Assembly (NCBI RefSeq): GCF_032118995.1
Contig: NC_092666.1
Span: forward strand, 3,856,001-3,920,000
Direction: 5' to 3'
Origin: Asterias amurensis
Lineage: Eukaryota; Echinodermata; Asteroidea; Forcipulatida; Asteriidae
Length of the DNA stretch: 64,000 bases
Part shown: positions 46,058-57,700 of the stretch, piece by piece
How positions within the stretch are numbered: the stretch's first letter is position 1
Layout: every line of letters starts with the position of its first letter
Notes under the pieces: model-generated
Seen by the model: only the letters and a program-made list of their open reading frames with translations
Database searches by the model: none
What the model was told of the DNA's origin: nothing
Program-made: the position numbers and the translations under genes

Positions 46058-46730
46058 CAAAAAGGCACTGGACACTATTGGTAGTTACTCGAAATAATGG
46101 TTAGCATTACAAACGTACTTTGTACAGAGCAAAGGAGAGCTGTTGATAGTATAAAACATTGTGAGAAACAGCTCCATCTGAAGTAACGCAGTTTTTGAGA
46201 AAGAAGTATAATTTCTCTCTAAAATATAATGAATTGAATTCGAGACCTCAGCTGACGTCTCGAATTCAAACATCTGAAAGCACCTTTGCGACGAGGGTGT
46301 TTTTTGATACATTGTTCTCTCGCAACTTCGACGACCAATTGAGTTATTTAAATGCTGAAATACACCAAGTGAGAAGACTGGCCTTTGACAATTACCAAAG
46401 GGGACCAGTGCCTTTAAAAACTGACTTGGTATGATAACTGGAGAGCAGTTGATATTATAAAACACGTTTAGAAACTTGAAGTAATGCAGTTTTAAGAGAA
46501 AAAAGGGTAAAATATTTCCAAAGAAATTTGAATCTGAGAAAGGCTTCAGGCATCAGAAAGCACAGCACAGCACATAATCTATCCAAGATTCAATTAGTGA
46601 GAAATTACCCCGACTTACTTCAGAGGGAGCTGTTTCTCACAATGGTTTATACTGTCAGCTCCCCATTACTCGTTACCAAGTAAGTTTTTATGCTTTTTGA
46701 GTGATTACCAATAGTGTCCAGTGCCTTTAA
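46058..46730. mobile_element. Two more CAGTGG MITEs, back to back
   Basis: 46058-46417 (aggcactggacactattggt to accagtgcctttaa) and 46418-46730 (left end lost; right end gtgtccagtgcctttaa). With 45657-46027 this makes three copies in about 1.1 kb. A 126-codon minus-strand frame is inside the first. Confidence 0.87.
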
Positions 46731-46734
46731 ATGG

Positions 46735-47640
46735 TATTCAGTGAAATAACTCAGTGGCTGTTATGACGTCATGAAGGGATCACATGACAAGATTCTCGTT
46801 CAGATTAATGACTTTAAGTACATCTGGATGACATCCGTTTCTTGGTAAAAGCAAACTTAACCGTATGACCTTAGAATATAATCACAAATTTATGGCTAAG
46901 GGCGTTTTTATTTTCATTTTAAAATCCCGTCTTTTTTATAAAAAGTCATTCATCGGGCTCCTTGTCTGCACTTTATAATTAACTTAGAGGTCACCAAACT
47001 GTATTTTGAAACACCATTTTGTCAATTAGTACCCGAGAAAAAGCAAAACAACACGTTTTAAAGTCAATACATTTAAACAAAACCATCTTATCAGCTTAAT
47101 GATTAGTTTGCTCTAAATGTAAGAGAACTAATATGAAATCCACTGTTAGAGACAACAACACTAATAACTGCTTTTTACAAATCTGTTTAGTTTTGAATGG
47201 TGTACCAAACCAACAAAACTATCTCATCACTTAATAATTAGTTTGCTATACTGTAAGAGTACCCAAACTTGGGAATTAACATTAAATCGACTGTTATTTT
47301 AGAGACAACAACACTAATTACTTCATTGTACAAATTCAATTGGCTTTGAATGATGTTCCAGCCAACAAAACCATATTATCTGCCCACTTATAGTTTGCTA
47401 TAACTGTATGGGAAACCCAAACTATAACTGTATGGGAAACCCAAACTATAACTGTATGGGAAACCCAAACTATGGAATTAACATTGAACTGAGAGATTAT
47501 CAAACCAACAAAACCATCTCATCAACTTAATGATTAGTTTGCTATAACTGTAGGAGTACTCAAACTAGGGAATTAACATTGAATTGACTGTTATTTTAGA
47601 GACAACCCTACCAATTAATAATAATAATAATAATTACTGC
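46735..47640. repeat. Diverged repeats, tagtttgctataactgta units
   Basis: 47395-47475 has three perfect tandem copies of a 28-bp unit (ctataactgtatgggaaacc and caaa). Around it, larger units of about 160-250 bp (caaccaacaaaaccatctca, ttaatgattagtttgctata, attaacattgaa, gagacaacaacactaat) repeat imperfectly from 47090 to 47620. Confidence 0.82.
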
Positions 47641-47792
47641 ATTTACAAACCCAATTCAATTGGCTTTCTGTCATTAACTACAGAGAATGGGTATTCATCT
47701 TGCCATTTTCAAGGACAAAATGAGTATTAATACAATGACCCATACAAGTCTATTCCATGAGCCATGACGAAAACTCCATTGAAGCTTTTCTC

Positions 47793-48306
47793 TTAAAGGC
47801 ATGCACTGGACACATTTGGTAATGGGAGGCTTTTGGGACGCTTGGTGGAAGCAGAACTACCAGGTAAAATCCATTGTTCTCGGTCACGTGCGCACGCTCA
47901 GAACTACGTAAACAATGGAAATCTACCTGGTAAGTCTGCTGCCACCTAGCGTCCCAAAGTCTCCCATTGGTAAAGACTAGTATTCTAACTTGGTGTATCC
48001 CAACATTTGCATAAAATAACAAACCTGTAAACATTTGGGCTCAATTGGTCATCGAAGTTGCAAGAGAATAAGAAAAGAAAAAACACCCTTGTTGCACAAA
48101 ATTAGTGTGCTTTCAGCGTCTCAAAAAGGCTTCAGGCCTGAAGTCTTTTAATTGAATGAGAAATTACCTCTTTCTCAAAAACTACGTTTCTTCAGAGGGA
48201 GCCGTTTCTCACAATGTTTTCTATCAACAGCTCTCCATTGCTCGTGTATACCAAGTAAGTTTTCATGCAAACAATTCTTTTGAGTAATTACCAATAGTGC
48301 CTTTAA
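47793..48306. mobile_element. CAGTGG MITE with a second MITE nested in it
   Basis: TTAAAGGCATGCACTGGACA to agtgcctttaa. At 47823-47969 its left arm is split by a 147-bp palindromic element of the tggcagcaga family (gggaggcttttgggacgctt ... aagcgtcccaaagtctccca type). The nested one is therefore younger. Confidence 0.9.
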
Positions 48307-48713
48307 CTTAGGTACTGATGATCATTAGAGAAAAGTCGTAAACGAAATAGCTATTAATGCATTTTGTCAGTGACAATAGACAGTTAAAATTAATGTGCAG
48401 ACAATGCTAATTTTCGTGTCGACCAAAGAGGATACATCCCCAAAGGCTAATGACAATACAAAATACAAATAAAAGTTAGTTTGTCGAAGGGAGCGTGAAG
48501 GGATGAGCAAAATGCAGCCAGAAAATCCTGTATGGATGTGTTTATGACGACAGTGTATTTAAACCTCCGTTTCAGTATTAGAACTTGGTCAATGATTTCC
48601 CCAAGAGCGAACTTATTGATTTTGAAGGAAACAAGTTGAAGAAAAAACGGCGGAGTAAACAATTGTTTACAAACGGTCTTCAAAGTAACTAGGTAATTGA
48701 CCACCTGATAGAG

Positions 48714-48765
48714 AAGCTGGCGTGACTCATGTTACATTTTTCTTGAAGAGAAACTCAACAGATCG
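48714..48765. repeat. 52-bp copy of coding sequence in front of the lectin gene
   Basis: agctggcgtgactcatgtta onwards matches 48921-48972 inside the lectin coding region over about 52 bp with two or three differences. It lies 65 bp upstream of the start codon. Confidence 0.9.
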
Positions 48766-48829
48766 GCGCTGTTAGTCTGTGTTAATGCCATCAGCTCTTT
48801 CATTTGAGGCAACATTACAAGTCTCAATA

Positions 48830-49540
48830 ATGTCAAGACTTTTGAATAATTTTCCTGCTGTTTTGGTAGGTGTTTGCATCATCTATGTAGTCACAGCTAA
48901 TTGTCCACCCAAGTGGAAAAGCTGGAGTGACTCATGTTACATTTTTCTTGAAGAGAAACTCAACAGATCAGAGGCTGGGAGAGTTTGTGGACGACCGCAG
49001 AGTAACTTGGTGGTCCCAAGTACCAAGGACGAAAATGACATGATACATAAATGGCAGCAGGATTGCGTTGATACCGAGTGCGGTCTGTGGGTTGGATGTA
49101 GATTTGCGACAGATTGGGGTGTGAAATGTGCAGACAAAACATATATGGATTCACCAGTAAGGATTGTCTTTCTGTCTCGTCAAAGCAGATGCCTCTTCAT
49201 GTCATTGATTAATGGTGGAAACTGGCAAGTTGCGGATCATTGCAGTGATGACAAATTTGTCATATGTGAGATGCCGCATCAAGTTCACCATATCTACTCT
49301 CTCAGGATGGGTGAAGACGGTGGCTTTAAACGGCAGTGTCTGCTCGGCCATGAGATCAAGAGTGTAACGGTTAACGGAGTCATTGAGTGTGGTAAGGCGT
49401 GCTGGGCGGAGCCACGATGCCGCTCCTTCAACCTTCGGCAGGGAGGTCCAGACAAGATCTGTCAACTCAACAACGCCACGATCCTCGAGTCCAAGGATGG
49501 TGTTGTAGTTTATGGCGAGTGTAACTACTTTGAACTGTAA
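48830..49540 (+). CDS. Secreted C-type lectin-like + PAN/apple-like protein
   Basis: Single open frame of 236 codons. ATG at 48830 is chosen because it starts a signal peptide (MSRLLNNFPAVLVGVCIIYV, cleavage near VTA-NCP); an in-frame ATG at 48785 would add 15 residues and spoil the leader. Residues about 24-148 are a C-type lectin-like domain: CPPKWKSWSDSCYIF, CGLWVGC and ADHCSDDKFVICE. No EPN or QPD sugar-binding motif is visible, so calcium-dependent sugar binding is doubtful. From about 165 a Cys-rich PAN/apple-like unit follows: CLLGHEIKSV, CGKACWAEPRCRSFNL, CQLN. No intron within the frame. Such proteins are common in echinoderm immune and adhesive repertoires; the role here is inferred. 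Confidence 0.9.
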   Translation: MSRLLNNFPAVLVGVCIIYVVTANCPPKWKSWSDSCYIFLEEKLNRSEAGRVCGRPQSNLVVPSTKDENDMIHKWQQDCVDTECGLWVGCRFATDWGVKCADKTYMDSPVRIVFLSRQSRCLFMSLINGGNWQVADHCSDDKFVICEMPHQVHHIYSLRMGEDGGFKRQCLLGHEIKSVTVNGVIECGKACWAEPRCRSFNLRQGGPDKICQLNNATILESKDGVVVYGECNYFEL

Positions 49541-49621
49541 AATAGTGGCCTGACGTTTCAACCCTAGCAGAGTCTTTCTCGAAGGCAAAATGACAACACA
49601 ACTAACAGGAAAATTGTTATT

Positions 49622-49815
49622 AATTTTGGTTTTTACCAATACACCGATGTGTGTTAGCACTGTATACTCAATACTTTCCCCAAGTTCTGTGAAAAAAAGA
49701 TCACATGCATGTTACTCGGGTGGGATTCAAACCCACGACCCTTGCAATTCTAGAGCAGCGTCTTACCAGCTAGACTACCGAGGTTGCCCGGTAGCTAGAG
49801 GCAGTTTGAATCCAA
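49622..49815 (-). mobile_element. tRNA-headed SINE (family A)
   Basis: Minus strand: a tRNA-like head with A-box-like ctagctggtaagacg and B-box gggtttgaatccc (near 49722), then a body containing ttcacagaacttggggaaag, acatcggtgtattggtaaaa. It could be mistaken for a tRNA gene. It lies in the 3' flank of the lectin gene. Confidence 0.82.
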
Positions 49816-49829
49816 TGTTTTTGGCAGCG

Positions 49830-50525
49830 TGTACCGCAACGATATAAGAGATGTTAAATCGGGGATAAAGAATATTAGTTTTATAAAAAGGTTTGACCTC
49901 CTCTAGTACTCTGAACACAAACAGCAATGAAACAACATTGTGTACAACACTTGAAATTACGTACAAGTTTAATATTCAACGAGAATTATGAACGTCAAAT
50001 AATCAATTTCCTTTTTGCAATTCAGAAGAAAACACTTAAGATTTGTTATATTCAACACTTGATGAACAAAACTTGACAACAATAAGGATGAAGCTTGCAC
50101 AAAATCTTAATCCAAAATCTTTTTGTAGGGAAAGTATACCTTTGCTTATTTTTAAACCACTCGGTTGTTTTAATCATATAGAAATGTAGATGTATACAAT
50201 AAAACTAACCTTTGAAATGTTCATTTCAAATGCTGCTAGCATTTTTTGAGATAATTGGAATACACATTTTGAAAAAGTACATATTTTCAAGTGAAATGAT
50301 TCTCAAAATACTTTATATTATTGAAAGTTGCTATTCTTCTAAACAAGAAAGTTTTTACCGCCACTAATTTTAAGAGCGATTACCAAGCAGATACACTCCC
50401 TTTAAGATCTGTTGACAATTTTATTAGCATCGTTTTTGGTGTCAGAATAGCGGGCTCTTGCACTGAACTCAACAAAGGTTCCCAAGTGCTTGAGAGTTTG
50501 GGTTCCTATGTAATGCTGTTCAAAG
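49830..50525. other. No gene seen
   Basis: AT-rich flank. An aataaa at 50198-50203 could serve the lectin transcript, about 660 bases after its stop, but many such words occur in this DNA. Confidence 0.3.
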
Positions 50526-50527
50526 TG

Positions 50528-50965
50528 CTCGGGTCAACGGAATAACATTTAACCACAACTTGCTTCTCTACATCATGAGTATCTGATGGGGTTAAGATGT
50601 ATTTACTTTACCCCATTATTTATCAGTAGTTTTGACGCTTATCACAGTTCTTGGGTCCATGGAATGACATTTAACCATCACTTGCTTCTCTACATCCAGA
50701 TGTTTTAATGAGTATCTGATGGGGTTAAGATGTATTTACTTTACCCCCATTTGTTATCATAGTTTGGATGCTTATCACAGTGCTTGGGTCCATGGAATGA
50801 CATTTAACCATCACTTGCTTCTCTACATCCAGATGTTTTAATGAGTATCTGATGGGGTTAAGATGTATTCACTTTAACCCCATTTATTATCATAGTTTGG
50901 ATGCTTATCACAGTGTTGGGTCCATGGAACGACATTTAACCATAACTTGCTTCTCTACATCCAGG
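50528..50965. repeat. 132-bp tandem repeat, three and a part units
   Basis: tgggtccatggaatgacatt at 50652 and 50784 and again, slightly changed, at 50917; a worn first unit starts near 50530. Each has cttgcttctctacatccaga and tctgatggggttaagatgta. Confidence 0.93.
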
Positions 50966-51643
50966 TGTTTGTCCACTAATGTGGCTACCAAGAACCTGTG
51001 TGAAGCTGAAAATTCTTGTTGCTGTAAACACCATTTGCTGAAGTTGCATTTTGTTCACAGCCACTTTAACATCCCTCTTGTTAGGAGCAAGTTTGAGTAT
51101 ATACCACGGTTAACTTAAGGTTGACTATTTGGACATGAACTCAGGCTGGTCAACCTGTGGTGGACCATTTGCGACCAGCCTCAGGACCATGGTTTCTTCT
51201 GTGGTCTTGATAGCCTGTTCCATGCTAACATGCGTAAAGCACAGAGCGGAACCAGTGACACTATAGCGAAAAGGCAGAAGGCAATAGAGTGTTATATGCT
51301 GTGGTACCGATGGTTGTAGATGGTTGTTTAGGCTTCCAAACGAGTCGTATGAGTGAGTGCGCACTGCGCATTTAGGTTGCTGGTCGGTAGTCAACTAAAT
51401 ATGGGCACTGGAACTTGCTCCAGGCTGTAATTCTATTCAACTTCCTCTTAACCATTTCAAATGTTCCACGACTGGCCACTTCTGCAAAAGTCCACAGAGT
51501 TTTAACCAATACTCCAAATATTCATCAAACATTCTTTGGACAAAGAAATTCTCAACTCACATCCGACTCTTGAACTGCAGTAAGTTACCTCCTGGAGAAT
51601 CAACAGCATTGATCTGTATTACCCCCTGGGGAGGGAATGCTCA

Positions 51644-51722
51644 TCAGGTCAGAAGTCTGTTGAACTCTGACATGAGACTGGATTTCTTTATTGCCTCCCA
51701 GGTCCGTGCTGCGTAATGGAAC
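51644..51722 (-). CDS. SMG9: SMG9 coding exon 11, terminal
   Basis: 79 nt, phase 2 in: WFHYAARTWEAIKKSSLMSE then FNRLLT and TGA (51644-51646). No AATAAA stands close downstream on this strand. Confidence 0.96.
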
Positions 51723-54700
51723 CTGAAAAAGGAGAATGGATAATGTTTACTTTGCTTGATGAATAATTTATTAATGTTATTTTTTCGTCAACCTTTGCAC
51801 GTCAACCTTATTCTAGAAGTCAAAATATTTGGAAAATAAACCAAGGGCCACTGATTTTCTGTTTCAGAAAAGTGCAAAATCTGTAAAAAAAAACATGAAC
51901 TCTGTTTCAGACATAATAAATTCTGTTTCTGTAATAGATTTAAGGGTTGTAAATGATAATTGTGCAGGGAAAAAACTTTTTAACGAAAACAATAAAGATT
52001 CAGATAGTAATTTTTTGTTCTAATCAACGGCCAATTCAGTTCCGGAGTTGGCAATCATTTTTACTTCAATGCACAGGCTCATTGACTGATCCCTGCAAAA
52101 AAACAAGAACTGAAATCCATTTTACCGTTTCAAAGAGCAGATTTTGCGAATTCCGCCCGTTTTCCGTGATTGCGGAAAATCATTGGCCCTAAACATCCGG
52201 TGTCAACTGCACTCCTACTACTCACCAGTTCTTTTCTGTGAGTGAAGTGTGTGTCAGAGACGTTCGAGCAGCTCCATAAATCTGGTTCCGGAATGCCTTG
52301 GTTAAGAGTTCTACACTTGGATGGCCTTGATAGGAGACCGGTAACAGACTCAGCAGAATAGAATGGTCTGGAATAGCAAGCAGTAATACAGATTTATATG
52401 ACACAAATTTACAAATCTGAAACAAATTACACCCACTGCTGCTTCGAATGGGGGACTTTGGAACGGTAGGTGGCAACAGACCTACCAGGTAACTACTAGT
52501 TTTGAGCATGGTTTTTTTTACCTGGTAAAGGCCGAGCCACACTGCAGCGATAAAGAAAACGATAACGATCACGACGCAAAGGGAACGCATTTGGCCTTAA
52601 GTCTGCTGCCAAAGTCCCCCATGGCAACAAGCTGAGAGAATGAAATTATCCAAGAGAATATTTGAATTAGCTAAAAATGGTTAAAGGAACACGTTGCCTT
52701 GGATCGGACGAGTTGGTCTATAAAAAGCGTTTGAAACCGTTTGTTATGAAATGTATATGGTTAGAAAGATGTTTTAAAAGTAGAATATATTGATCCACAC
52801 AAGTATCACTCACAATTGCACGGTGATCTTTTTACGTCGCAAACTATCATGGTCGGCCATTTATGGGAGTCAATATTTTGACTCCCATAAATGGCCGACC
52901 GGTTATTGGACGAGGTAAAAAAAAACCACGCAATTTCGAGGCATATTTGTGTAGATTATTGTATTCTACTTTTACATCATCTTTCTAACCATATGCATTT
53001 TATAACAAACGGTCACAAAACGCTTTTCAAAGACCAACTCGACCGATCCAAGGCAACGTGTTCCTTTAATGTTTTGACATTTTGACTCTAACAAAGTCTT
53101 CATTGAAAGCTGGATGACAACATATCGCAGATAAATAGATATATTGGTGAAACAGAAACAGTCAAAAACAAGCAGAGAGAGAAGCAGAAAGCACACAGAA
53201 AAAACAATGGATGAACAATGAAGAGGGAGCCAATGAGCGGGGCTGGTTTATTACCAAAAAGAGTTCAGAACCAACACTACTCAAAAAAGATATATGAATA
53301 GAAAGTTTAAAATCCTTCCTTAGTCCCCAGAAGAACCGATTCTTCTTATGATTATTAAAGGATTTGGGTACTCTTTCAAAATGTCCATAGATTTACATTA
53401 AACTTACAGGGTTTGAAGATAATGATAGTGGAAAGCTTCCTTTCAAAAATTACTAACTGAGGTGCTGTAGTTTTTGTGAAATGAGTAAAACAATGTCATG
53501 AAAATATGTTCGTAAATGCTTAAAATAATTTTCACGACATTGTTTTACTCATTTCCTAAAAACTACAGCACCTCAGCTTGTCATATTTTCAGGGAAGCTT
53601 TCTACTATCATTATCTTCAAACTGTGTAAGTTTAGTGTAAATCTGTGGACATTGTGTTTTTTGTCCTACACCCTTTAACCCTTTGCGTGCTGCGGGCGCA
53701 AATTTGCGCCCGCAACGTTTATTCCCTCACTGCTGCAGGCGCATATTTGCGCCCATCACAACGTGCTATTTGTTTGCACACAATCAAGCTTTCTTTTGAC
53801 CCCTGACATCCATCCGGGTACTTTTCTATACACTTTGATACACAGAGAACATGTTACGAACGAATACGCGACACTTTTTCATGAAAAAATCTTGTATTTT
53901 CTGAGTTTTTCGGTGACTGTTTTCACCGTCAAACAAAATGGAGTAACAATGGACGCCGCAGGCAGCATTCTGGAAGATTTTCGCGGATTCTAGCTTTGGA
54001 AAATAAGAGTCTAAGGATGTTTTGGGAGACGATAGAGATGATAATACTTGAGTGGGGTTATGTCTGTTGACATTGGGCCAGATAACGGACACATATCTAT
54101 GGAAGATGGGGCCGAATCTGACAATAGCGATGGCAGCTTTCCTATGCAAGAAGGGAAACAGGATAGAACTGTCCATGGTGTTGGGGACATCTTTCGCTGT
54201 GCTTTGGAAGTGTGTACTTAATAAATTATGTACTCGAATTCAATTCTGTTTGAACTAACTGGTTGTCCGTATTATACTCTACATTTATCTTATTTTGCAT
54301 TTTGCAATAAAATAATTCCTTCACACAGAAAAATGCTTTCGAGTACAGATGTGTGTAATTTTAATGATTGTGCAAAAAGATTCCAGCGGGCAGGGAATAG
54401 TGTGTGTAATGAATGGTAGCATGCAAAGGGTTAAAGAGAATAGGTTGGAGAAACCTTTAGTTTTGGCAACACCCTTACCTTCCGATGACGAGTTCTCTGC
54501 AGGTGTCTTATCAAATCTTGGTAGCACAAACAAATTCACATCCAGTGGTAGATTCTTTCTGTTTAGACCTGGTAGGAGCTTTGTGTGAGCTACTGACGCT
54601 GTTCCTATATTTGACAACATCAGAAGAATTGTTCATTATCAACTTATTTCAAGTAATAAAACTAAAGCCCGGTTCATACTTCATGCGAATGCGAATTTGA

Positions 54701-57700
54701 CGTGAATTTGATGTCACAACCCTCCCTTCGTAGCTATATTTGCAAGTGAGTTGGGCAGAGTTGAACTGCTGCAAATTTTTAGTTGCGAATTTGTGACGTC
54801 AACATTCGCTTCGCATTCCCAGGAAGTATGAACCGAGCTTAAGGATGCCTCATAAGTGAACTTAATCACTGCAGCTCGCAAGCCCGAGGAAACTTGTAAG
54901 CAAAGGTGCTTGCTGTGTGAACCAGAAACCCTTGGGTTAACCCCTAGTTTACCGTGATAAGTGTTCCTAATCATAATTGCTTCGTAAAAAATTGTAAGGT
55001 AGTACATCATGCTCTACAAACCAGGCTCCTAGTGGGTGATACCCATGCCTACATCCTTGTGGACTGTGAAGAAGGTAACCCTGTTTCAGCCCCAGGAGTA
55101 AGTGGCAAGGTTGTTTTTTCTTTCTTCATTTTCTCCCAACTCCGATGACCAATTGAGCTCAAATTTTCACAGGTTTGTTATTTAATGCATATGTTGAAAT
55201 AAACCAAGTGAGAAGACTGGTCTTTGACAATTACCAATAGTGTACCTTCCCTTTAAGCACAACAAAGTAGCTAAGCATAACAAAATTATGCTTATCAGAA
55301 TAAGTTTACCAGCCAAATTACCATCTCACATGCATTATCTGTGGCTAGTATCCTGCTTATTTTTGCTTAATAACAAAAATTGTTTAAGCAAAAGCAGCTC
55401 TTTGAAATTGGGCCCAGATTTGATAGAACCATACCTTGGAGAGTAAGTTTTGAATCTTTGAAGAGTTTGGCTATACTTTCCTGCATTGACTGAACAGCTG
55501 TCACTTGGAAGTCTTCTTGCCTTGCTTTGTTCAACACAAACACTGATGCAATAAAAAAAAAAAGTAGGAACTTATTAAGTACAAGGCATCTTACCACCAT
55601 ATCCCTTAGAAGGACTTCAACCATATAATTCCTATTAATTTTGTTTTACCCTTACACCGATGTATGTAAATACAATATACTAACTACTTTCCCCAGGTCT
55701 TTGAACAAGATTACATGCGTCTTTTATTTTTATTGAGTGGGATTCGAACCCACGACCTTTGCAATTCTAGAGCAGTGTCTAACCAACTAGACCACCAAGA
55801 TTGTCTGGCAGCTAGAGGCAGTTCGAATCCTTATTTGAACTGTCTCCTAATTCAAACTGCATCTAGCTATCGGGCAATTTCGTTGGTTCATATGGAACGT
55901 TCTGGCGGTCCAGCAGAACGGTGCAATACATATCCAGAACAAGTAAAGTGAAAAGTACCAACCTATTTCAACCAAACAATCCTTCTATTGTGATACACCC
56001 CTGTAAAACAATGGTACCTACCAACATTTGGGAAGAAGTCTTCTGTTTCCTCGTTATTGGAACCTTCCAATGCTGGGCTAGGGCTAGGAGTAGGGGGTTT
56101 CAACATTTCAGCTCGTTTGAGGAACTCTACCAGATTAATGTCCAGAAACCAATCTTGAACAATGAGGACGACGTGACACACCGTCAAAAGAAATGAGGCA
56201 AGCTGAAGAGACTGCAAAATAAAGACATGAGGAATATAATTGTAGCAGAAGTCATGTATTTTTTTTACTATTTGAATCCTACATTGATATTTTTCTTGCA
56301 TCAAAGGCACTGAACACCTTTGGTAATTGTCAAAGACCAGTATTCTCACAAAGTCATTAACGTAAAGCACAAACAAATAGCCACAGTTTGTAACAATATT
56401 ACACAATAAATTATTATTCAAAAAAGGTGTTGAATTTGTTGAATACAAAGCAATCACTATGGCTGGCCTGATACTTCACGTAGGCAATTAAGGGGATTGC
56501 CTCCCTGCTCCATGGTCATTGCCTTTGGTGCCCTTGAGATGCTCCAGCAGAAATTTACAAATTCCTTATTCCCTTTACCAAGGAGAAATGCCTTGGTGCC
56601 CTTGTCCCTTCAAAAACGAAGCATACAGGCTTCAGACCTGAATGTTGTTATTACAGTTATCTGAAAGCACACAAATTTGTGCAACAAGGGTGTTTTTTTT
56701 TCTTTCATTATTTTCTTGCAACTTCATCGACCAATTGAATCAAAATTTTGTTATTTTATGCATATGTTGGGATACACAAAGTGAGAATACTGGTCTTTGA
56801 CAATTACCAAAGGTGTCCAGCCGTTGATTTCTCCAAACTCTTCCTAGCTTTGGATTAATCTTAGGACTTGGGACAAGTTAAGGTCCGAATCCATAGACCC
56901 TAGGATGCATTGAACCCATTCTAAGTTAGGACAAAGTACTCATCCTAACTGGAGATAGTGTTTCGTGAAATCGGCAGCAGTGCCTTTAAAAAATTTGTGT
57001 AGTTACCTGTATTTCATTGCAGTTTTCAGCCGATGTCACGTCTGGCGGCAGACTCTTCTCATGGCTCATTAAGCTGTCCATTACTGAAGAGCTGAGTACC
57101 GGTTGCGTATCCAGAATCATTACTCTTTCATTGGTAACATAGAAGTCAATACCAGTAGTCTGGTGCATAGACTGGTTCCTGATCTCTCTAGTTTGTGGCT
57201 TGAAGATATAGGGACTGGAAATTAAATGAAAACATTTCAAAAGAGTCAAAGGCCATGTCTGTAACGGTGACTTCAGCTACAGCTACAGCAACAATCGCGG
57301 CCAAACTGCTTGGGCCAACCATTTCCAACGTTACATAAAACCACTCCATGTCCACTTTCCCCTGACAAGAAACTTTCTCTCTACAGTCCTTCGTTCAACA
57401 TTAACCATAACGCAGAATACTGTGCAGTCCGTGCAATGCAATCCGTGCAATCAGAACCAGCATTGAAAGGGGGCAGGGGGGAGGGGAACGAGATATGGCT
57501 GGGATTTGTAGATTAGTAGCACGCCTGGAAGTGTTGAAGAGTAGGCAGACGAGCACTATCTAGCAGTAGCTGTAGCCGCAGTGGTTGTTTCGGACACGGC
57601 CTAATGTGGGCACTACATGTACCTTGCTGTTTTGTTTGTGTTTTAGCATCTTTTGGTGGCGTGTCGCAGCAGAGACTTTGTATGTACGGTAATTAATATA

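Noticed and set aside
49202..49660. 152-codon minus-strand frame over the lectin gene
   Set aside because: Antisense shadow of a coding region with clear domains on the plus strand.
49715..49800. tRNA gene on the minus strand (also 55735-55830 and 60115-60215)
   Set aside because: B-box and A-box are present, but all three copies share a long non-tRNA body and vary in the stem positions; they are SINE heads.
53826..54176. 116-codon minus-strand frame as a transposase remnant
   Set aside because: No recognisable transposase motif; the element is identified by its ends only.
55963..56457. 164-codon minus-strand frame as one gene
   Set aside because: Only 56022-56211 is coding (SMG9 exon 7); the rest is intron read-through on both sides.
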